NCBI GenBank assembly: GCA_023487615.1
Contig: JAMDBH010000001.1
Coordinates: forward strand, 1-11,914
Length of the DNA: 11,914 nucleotides
DNA from: Gammaproteobacteria bacterium
GTDB taxonomy: Bacteria; Pseudomonadota; Gammaproteobacteria; SURF-13
Reading direction: 5' to 3'
Of this stretch, positions 9,620 to 11,914 are shown one piece after another. Within the stretch, counting starts at the first letter, position 1. Every line of letters begins with the position of its first letter. Below the pieces are notes generated by a model. That model had not been told where the DNA came from. It was given only the letters and a program-made list of their open reading frames with translations, and ran no database searches. The translations under genes and the position numbers were made by a program.

Positions 9620-9642
9620 AAAATGTATATATTATATATCTT
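9620..9642. promoter_or_regulatory. Second, weaker NsrR-like palindrome on the nsrR side
   Basis: AAAATGTATAT, centre A at 9631, and TTATATATCTT give an imperfect 11-1-11 repeat similar to the site at 9534. It lies 59 bases before the nsrR start and could mediate autoregulation. The surrounding DNA is very AT-rich, so a chance match is possible. Confidence 0.4.
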
Positions 9643-9700
9643 ATGTAATACTAGTCGGTGTAGTGGCTGTGTATTATGCTGCCCTGCATAGGCCACACTC

Positions 9701-10147
9701 ATGCAACTTACCCGACATACCGATTACTCGTTACGCCTGCTGATCTACCTCGGCCTGCACCCGGACGGCCTGGCGACTATCTCCGAGGTAGCCTCTTATT
9801 ACCGCATTTCACGCAATCATCTGATGAAGATCGCCCATCGGCTGGCCTTGCATGGCTACATCGAAACCCTGCGCGGCAAACACGGCGGCATGCGCCTGGC
9901 GCGGCGCCCGGAGATGATTAATATCGGTGACGTGGTGCGCGACATGGAGGAAAGTTTTCATGTCGCCGAGTGCTTTAACCCGGACAACAAAACTTGCCCC
10001 CTGCTGCCGGCCTGCAATCTTAAGTTCGTACTCGGCAAGGCGCTTAAAGGTTTTCTGGGCACGCTGGATGCCTATACTCTCGCGGACCTGCTCAATCCGT
10101 CGAAGACTGCGCCGCACAGCGAATTACCACTCCGTGCCAAGCAGTAA
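9701..10147 (+). CDS. nsrR: NO-sensing Rrf2-family repressor NsrR
   Basis: NsrR is an Fe-S transcriptional repressor that loses DNA binding when NO attacks its cluster. The protein has 148 residues (E. coli 141) and aligns along its length: M-Q-L-T at the start, the winged HTH with I-S-E-V and I-S-R-N-H-L-M-K-I at about 27-45, and the wing R-G-K-H-G-G-M-R-L at 58-66. Three cysteines C91, C99 and C105 correspond to the cluster ligands of NsrR. I-G-D-V-V-R at 75-80 and Y-T-L-A-D-L at 125-130 are also typical. The start codon has no strong Shine-Dalgarno. The gene is divergent from nirK, sharing a 199-base AT-rich region with two NsrR-like sites. IscR is excluded by the cysteine spacing and overall similarity. 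Confidence 0.9.
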   Translation: MQLTRHTDYSLRLLIYLGLHPDGLATISEVASYYRISRNHLMKIAHRLALHGYIETLRGKHGGMRLARRPEMINIGDVVRDMEESFHVAECFNPDNKTCPLLPACNLKFVLGKALKGFLGTLDAYTLADLLNPSKTAPHSELPLRAKQ

Positions 10148-10232
10148 TAACCTACCCTGCCTGATGCTGTAGTAAATTTCAAAATTCCGCTGCTGGCCTC
10201 AAGTCCCGCGCTGTTCTGCCGATGATTACCAA

Positions 10233-10928
10233 ATGGAATATACTGAATCCTGCATGAAGACATTACTCGACAAAACGGTACAACAAGCCGGTGCGATCAT
10301 CCTCGGCAAGGAGCACACGATACGCCTGGCGCTGGCCTGCCTGATGGCGCGCGGGCATTTGTTGATCGAGGATCTGCCGGGAGTCGGGAAGACGACGCTG
10401 GCGCACGTGCTGGCTAAAATCCTGGGGCTTAAGTTTAACCGTATCCAGTTCACCAGCGACCTGCTGCCGGCGGACATCCTGGGGGTGTCGGTGTACGAGC
10501 GCGACAGCGCAAGTTTTAAGTTTCACCCCGGGCCGATCTTCGCCCAGGTGCTGCTCGCCGATGAGATCAACCGCACCACGCCCAAGACGCAGAGCGCATT
10601 GTTGGAGGCGATGGAGGAACATCAAGTGACCATCGAAGGCGAGACGCTCGCGCTGCCGGAGCCGTTTTTTGTCATCGCCACGCAGAACCCGATGCACTTG
10701 ATCGGCACCTTCCCGCTGCCGGAGTCGCAGTTGGACCGCTTTATGATGTGTATCGAGATCGGCTATCCCGGTCCGGCGGCGGAGCGCGCGCTGCTCAAGG
10801 GACAGGATCGCCGCGCGGTGCTGACAGCGGTCGAACCCTGTTTGACGCCGGCTCAGCTCATCGAGATTCAAGAGGCCGTGCGGCGCGTGCATATATCCGA
10901 GGCCTTGCTCGATTATCTGCAGGCGTAA
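10233..10928 (+). CDS. MoxR-family AAA ATPase, cut short by in-frame TAA
   Basis: MoxR ATPases act as chaperones, often for DUF58/VWA proteins encoded next to them. The frame gives 231 residues with Walker A D-L-P-G-V-G-K-T-T at 47-55, Walker B V-L-L-A-D-E-I-N-R at 106-114, sensor 1 with A-T-Q-N-P at 149-153, and the arginine-finger region L-P-E-S-Q-L-D-R-F at 162-170. It ends at a TAA (10926-10928) after Y-L-Q-A. The family usually runs to about 305-330 residues, and the missing lid domain with sensor 2 follows in the same frame. Start codons at 10233 or 10254 are both possible and neither has a clear Shine-Dalgarno. If real, the stop removes the lid domain and probably inactivates the protein. 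Confidence 0.85.
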   Translation: MEYTESCMKTLLDKTVQQAGAIILGKEHTIRLALACLMARGHLLIEDLPGVGKTTLAHVLAKILGLKFNRIQFTSDLLPADILGVSVYERDSASFKFHPGPIFAQVLLADEINRTTPKTQSALLEAMEEHQVTIEGETLALPEPFFVIATQNPMHLIGTFPLPESQLDRFMMCIEIGYPGPAAERALLKGQDRRAVLTAVEPCLTPAQLIEIQEAVRRVHISEALLDYLQA

Positions 10929-11171
10929 CGAGTAATTTCGCGCCGCTCCAGTCACTATAAAACCGGACTGTCGCCACGCGCCGGGCTCGCCGCCCTGCAC
11001 AGCGCCCAGGCCTGGGCGTTGCTGGAAGGGCGCGATCACGTCCTCCCGGAGGACGTGCAGACGGTGCTCCCGGGGGTGATCGGGCATCGTCTGCGGCCCA
11101 GCCTGGAGCATAGCGGGCAAGCGCCCGCGCAATGGGTACGGCAGTTGCTGGACGCCGTAGCAATACCCTAA
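10929..11171 (+). pseudogene. Detached C-terminal lid domain of the MoxR ATPase
   Basis: In the same reading frame as the MoxR gene, 80 codons after the TAA read as the MoxR C-terminal domain: S-S-H-Y-K-T-G-L-S-P-R-A (sensor 2 Arg), then A-W-A-L-L-E-G-R-D-H-V-L-P-E-D-V-Q and V-L-P-G-V-I-G-H-R-L, ending at TAA 11169-11171. The spacing between Y-L-Q-A and H-Y-K-T equals that of intact homologues if the TAA stands for one amino acid. Together with the upstream part the frame has 312 codons. No start codon with a Shine-Dalgarno lies just after the stop. A single base change (for example TTA to TAA), recoding or a sequencing error would each explain it. Confidence 0.85.
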
Positions 11172-11176
11172 TCGTA

Positions 11177-11211
11177 TGTTGAAAAAAACCATCCCTGGTG
11201 TTTTTTCAACA
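11177..11211. repeat. Hairpin 1 of the moxR-DUF58 hairpin train
   Basis: Arms 11177-11190 (TGTTGAAAAAAACC) and 11197-11211 pair over 14 positions with one bulged G. The loop is ATCCCT. The A-run and T-run arms could also act as an intrinsic terminator after moxR. Confidence 0.8.
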
Positions 11212-11212
11212 C

Positions 11213-11242
11213 GCAAAGCGAAAAATGTCATTTTCGCTTTGC
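11213..11242. repeat. Hairpin 2 of the train
   Basis: GCAAAGCGAAAA at 11213-11224 is perfectly complementary to 11231-11242, with a six-base loop. It begins one base after hairpin 1 ends. Confidence 0.85.
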
Positions 11243-11243
11243 C

Positions 11244-11280
11244 CCATTTTTCAAACACATACAGCGTGTTTGAAAAATGG
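11244..11280. repeat. Hairpin 3 of the train
   Basis: CCATTTTTCAAACAC at 11244-11258 is a perfect 15-base complement of 11266-11280, with loop ATACAGC. It begins one base after hairpin 2 ends and is the longest perfect stem in the train. Confidence 0.85.
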
Positions 11281-11282
11281 CA

Positions 11283-11296
11283 GCCCATCCCTGGGC
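11283..11296. repeat. Hairpin 4 (small) of the train
   Basis: GCCCA and TGGGC flank TCCC. The apex repeats the ten-mer CCATCCCTGG that also forms the apex of hairpin 1. Confidence 0.6.
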
Positions 11297-11301
11297 CGCA
11301 C

Positions 11302-11325
11302 GCAGGCTGTTTTTCAACAGCCTGC
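11302..11325. repeat. Hairpin 5 of the train
   Basis: GCAGGCTGTT at 11302-11311 is a perfect ten-base complement of 11316-11325, with loop TTTC. It ends 13 bases before the likely DUF58 start. Its T-rich centre resembles the right arm of hairpin 1. Confidence 0.8.
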
Positions 11326-11338
11326 TGACGGGTGCAGC

Positions 11339-11914
11339 GTGCCGGTTCAGGCGCAAGGTTTGCTATGGAGGTTTCGCCCAGCCAGGTTTCTGGAAGGCGA
11401 AGGCCCGCAGACGGGGCCGGTCCGGCTCACTCTGCACCGGGTATTCATACTGCCGACCCGTTACGGCTTGCTGTTCGCAGCGCTGCTTGTGGTGATGCTG
11501 CTGGGTTCGGTCAACTACGCCAACAGCCTCGGCTTTTTACTCACCTTTCTGCTCGGCGGCCTTGCGTTGGTCTCCATCCTATACACCTATCTCAATCTCG
11601 CCGGACTGGAGATCAGCGCCGCGCGGTGCGAGCCGGTATTTGCGGGTGAACCGGCCAGCTTTATCCTCCATGCCGCCAACCCCGGCGCTATGCGCCACAG
11701 CGTTTCCTTTCAACTGGCCGGTCTACCCTCGCAACTCACCGACCTGCCGCCGAATGAGATCAGCACGGTACAACTGCTGCACCCGGCACCCCGGCGCGGC
11801 CTGCTCAAGATGGGGCGCTTCACGGTTTCGACGCGGTTTCCGCTCGGCCTGTTTTGGACCTGGTCGCCGCTTGACCTCGATATGCGTTGTCTCGTTTACC
11901 CGCAACCTGCCGCC
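11339..11914 (+). CDS. DUF58-domain membrane protein, 3' end outside window
   Basis: The frame is open for 192 codons to the last base. DUF58 proteins are membrane-anchored, VWA-like partners of MoxR ATPases and often precede a transglutaminase-like gene. Two hydrophobic helices lie at about 42-57 and 63-85, preceded by the usual H-R-V-F-I-L-P-T-R-Y-G-L at 33-44 and with V-N-Y-A-N-S-L-G-F-L-L at 58-68. The soluble part shows R-R-G-x-L-K-M-G-R-F at 152-161 and F-P-L-G-L-F at 167-172. The conserved DUF58 core lies beyond the edge. No ATG precedes the conserved region; GTG 11339 is the best start, TTG 11360 an alternative. The frame stays open back through part of the hairpin train, so the 5' end may have been replaced by the repeats. 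Confidence 0.82.
   Translation, partial: MPVQAQGLLWRFRPARFLEGEGPQTGPVRLTLHRVFILPTRYGLLFAALLVVMLLGSVNYANSLGFLLTFLLGGLALVSILYTYLNLAGLEISAARCEPVFAGEPASFILHAANPGAMRHSVSFQLAGLPSQLTDLPPNEISTVQLLHPAPRRGLLKMGRFTVSTRFPLGLFWTWSPLDLDMRCLVYPQPAA

Noticed and set aside
10926..10928. Selenocysteine or pyrrolysine recoding in moxR
   Set aside because: Those systems use TGA and TAG, not TAA, and no insertion element is seen.
10263..11288. Open minus-strand frame of 341 codons antisense to moxR
   Set aside because: It mirrors the well-supported MoxR coding frame in GC-rich DNA, crosses the hairpin train and shows no recognisable motif.
11177..11325. CRISPR-like array
   Set aside because: The units are hairpins of different sequence and size, without equal direct repeats or spacers.

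Overview
The window looks like the chromosome of a free-living gammaproteobacterium. This is inferred from housekeeping proteins resembling E. coli TtcA, QmcA, RsmE and HemF, from an RhlE-type helicase, and from an NsrR regulator beside a copper nitrite reductase. GC content is fairly high apart from a few AT-rich intergenic stretches. No rRNA, tRNA or CRISPR array was seen. The species cannot be named from the sequence.

Layout. 1-816 (minus): tRNA 2-thiocytidine synthetase TtcA, cut by the window edge, with its own promoter. 929-4510 (plus): a tight run of five genes, qmcA-like SPFH protein, nfeD-like partner, rsmE, hemF and a small SET-domain protein. Two junctions overlap by ATGA and one has only three bases between stop and start. 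4511-5580: a decayed island holding the DNA-binding tail of a RAYT-like transposase, the outer end of an IS3-family element, the HTH end of a Crp/Fnr regulator and unassigned debris. 5581-6024: a secreted DUF302 protein. 6394-7722: an RhlE-like DEAD-box helicase behind a leader with two inverted repeats. 7829-8479: a membrane-anchored protein of unknown function, convergent with the next gene. 8557-9501 (minus): a periplasmic NirK/AniA-type copper nitrite reductase. 9701-10147 (plus): divergent NsrR. 10233-11171: a MoxR-type AAA ATPase broken by one in-frame TAA. 11177-11325: a nearly gap-free train of five hairpins. 11339-11914: the start of a DUF58 protein that runs off the window.

How the genes fit together. 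The clearest regulatory unit is nsrR/nirK. NirK makes NO from nitrite and NsrR senses NO through an Fe-S cluster. An 11-1-11 NsrR-type palindrome sits exactly over the -10 of a strong nirK promoter, so NO should relieve repression of the enzyme that produces it. A second, weaker palindrome lies on the nsrR side. QmcA and NfeD are a known SPFH/NfeD membrane pair. MoxR and DUF58 normally form one operon, but here the moxR frame carries a nonsense codon and the gap to DUF58 is filled by the hairpin train.

The most unusual points are the MoxR stop codon with an otherwise intact downstream frame, the five-hairpin train, the SET-domain gene coupled to hemF, and the NsrR-controlled nirK promoter.
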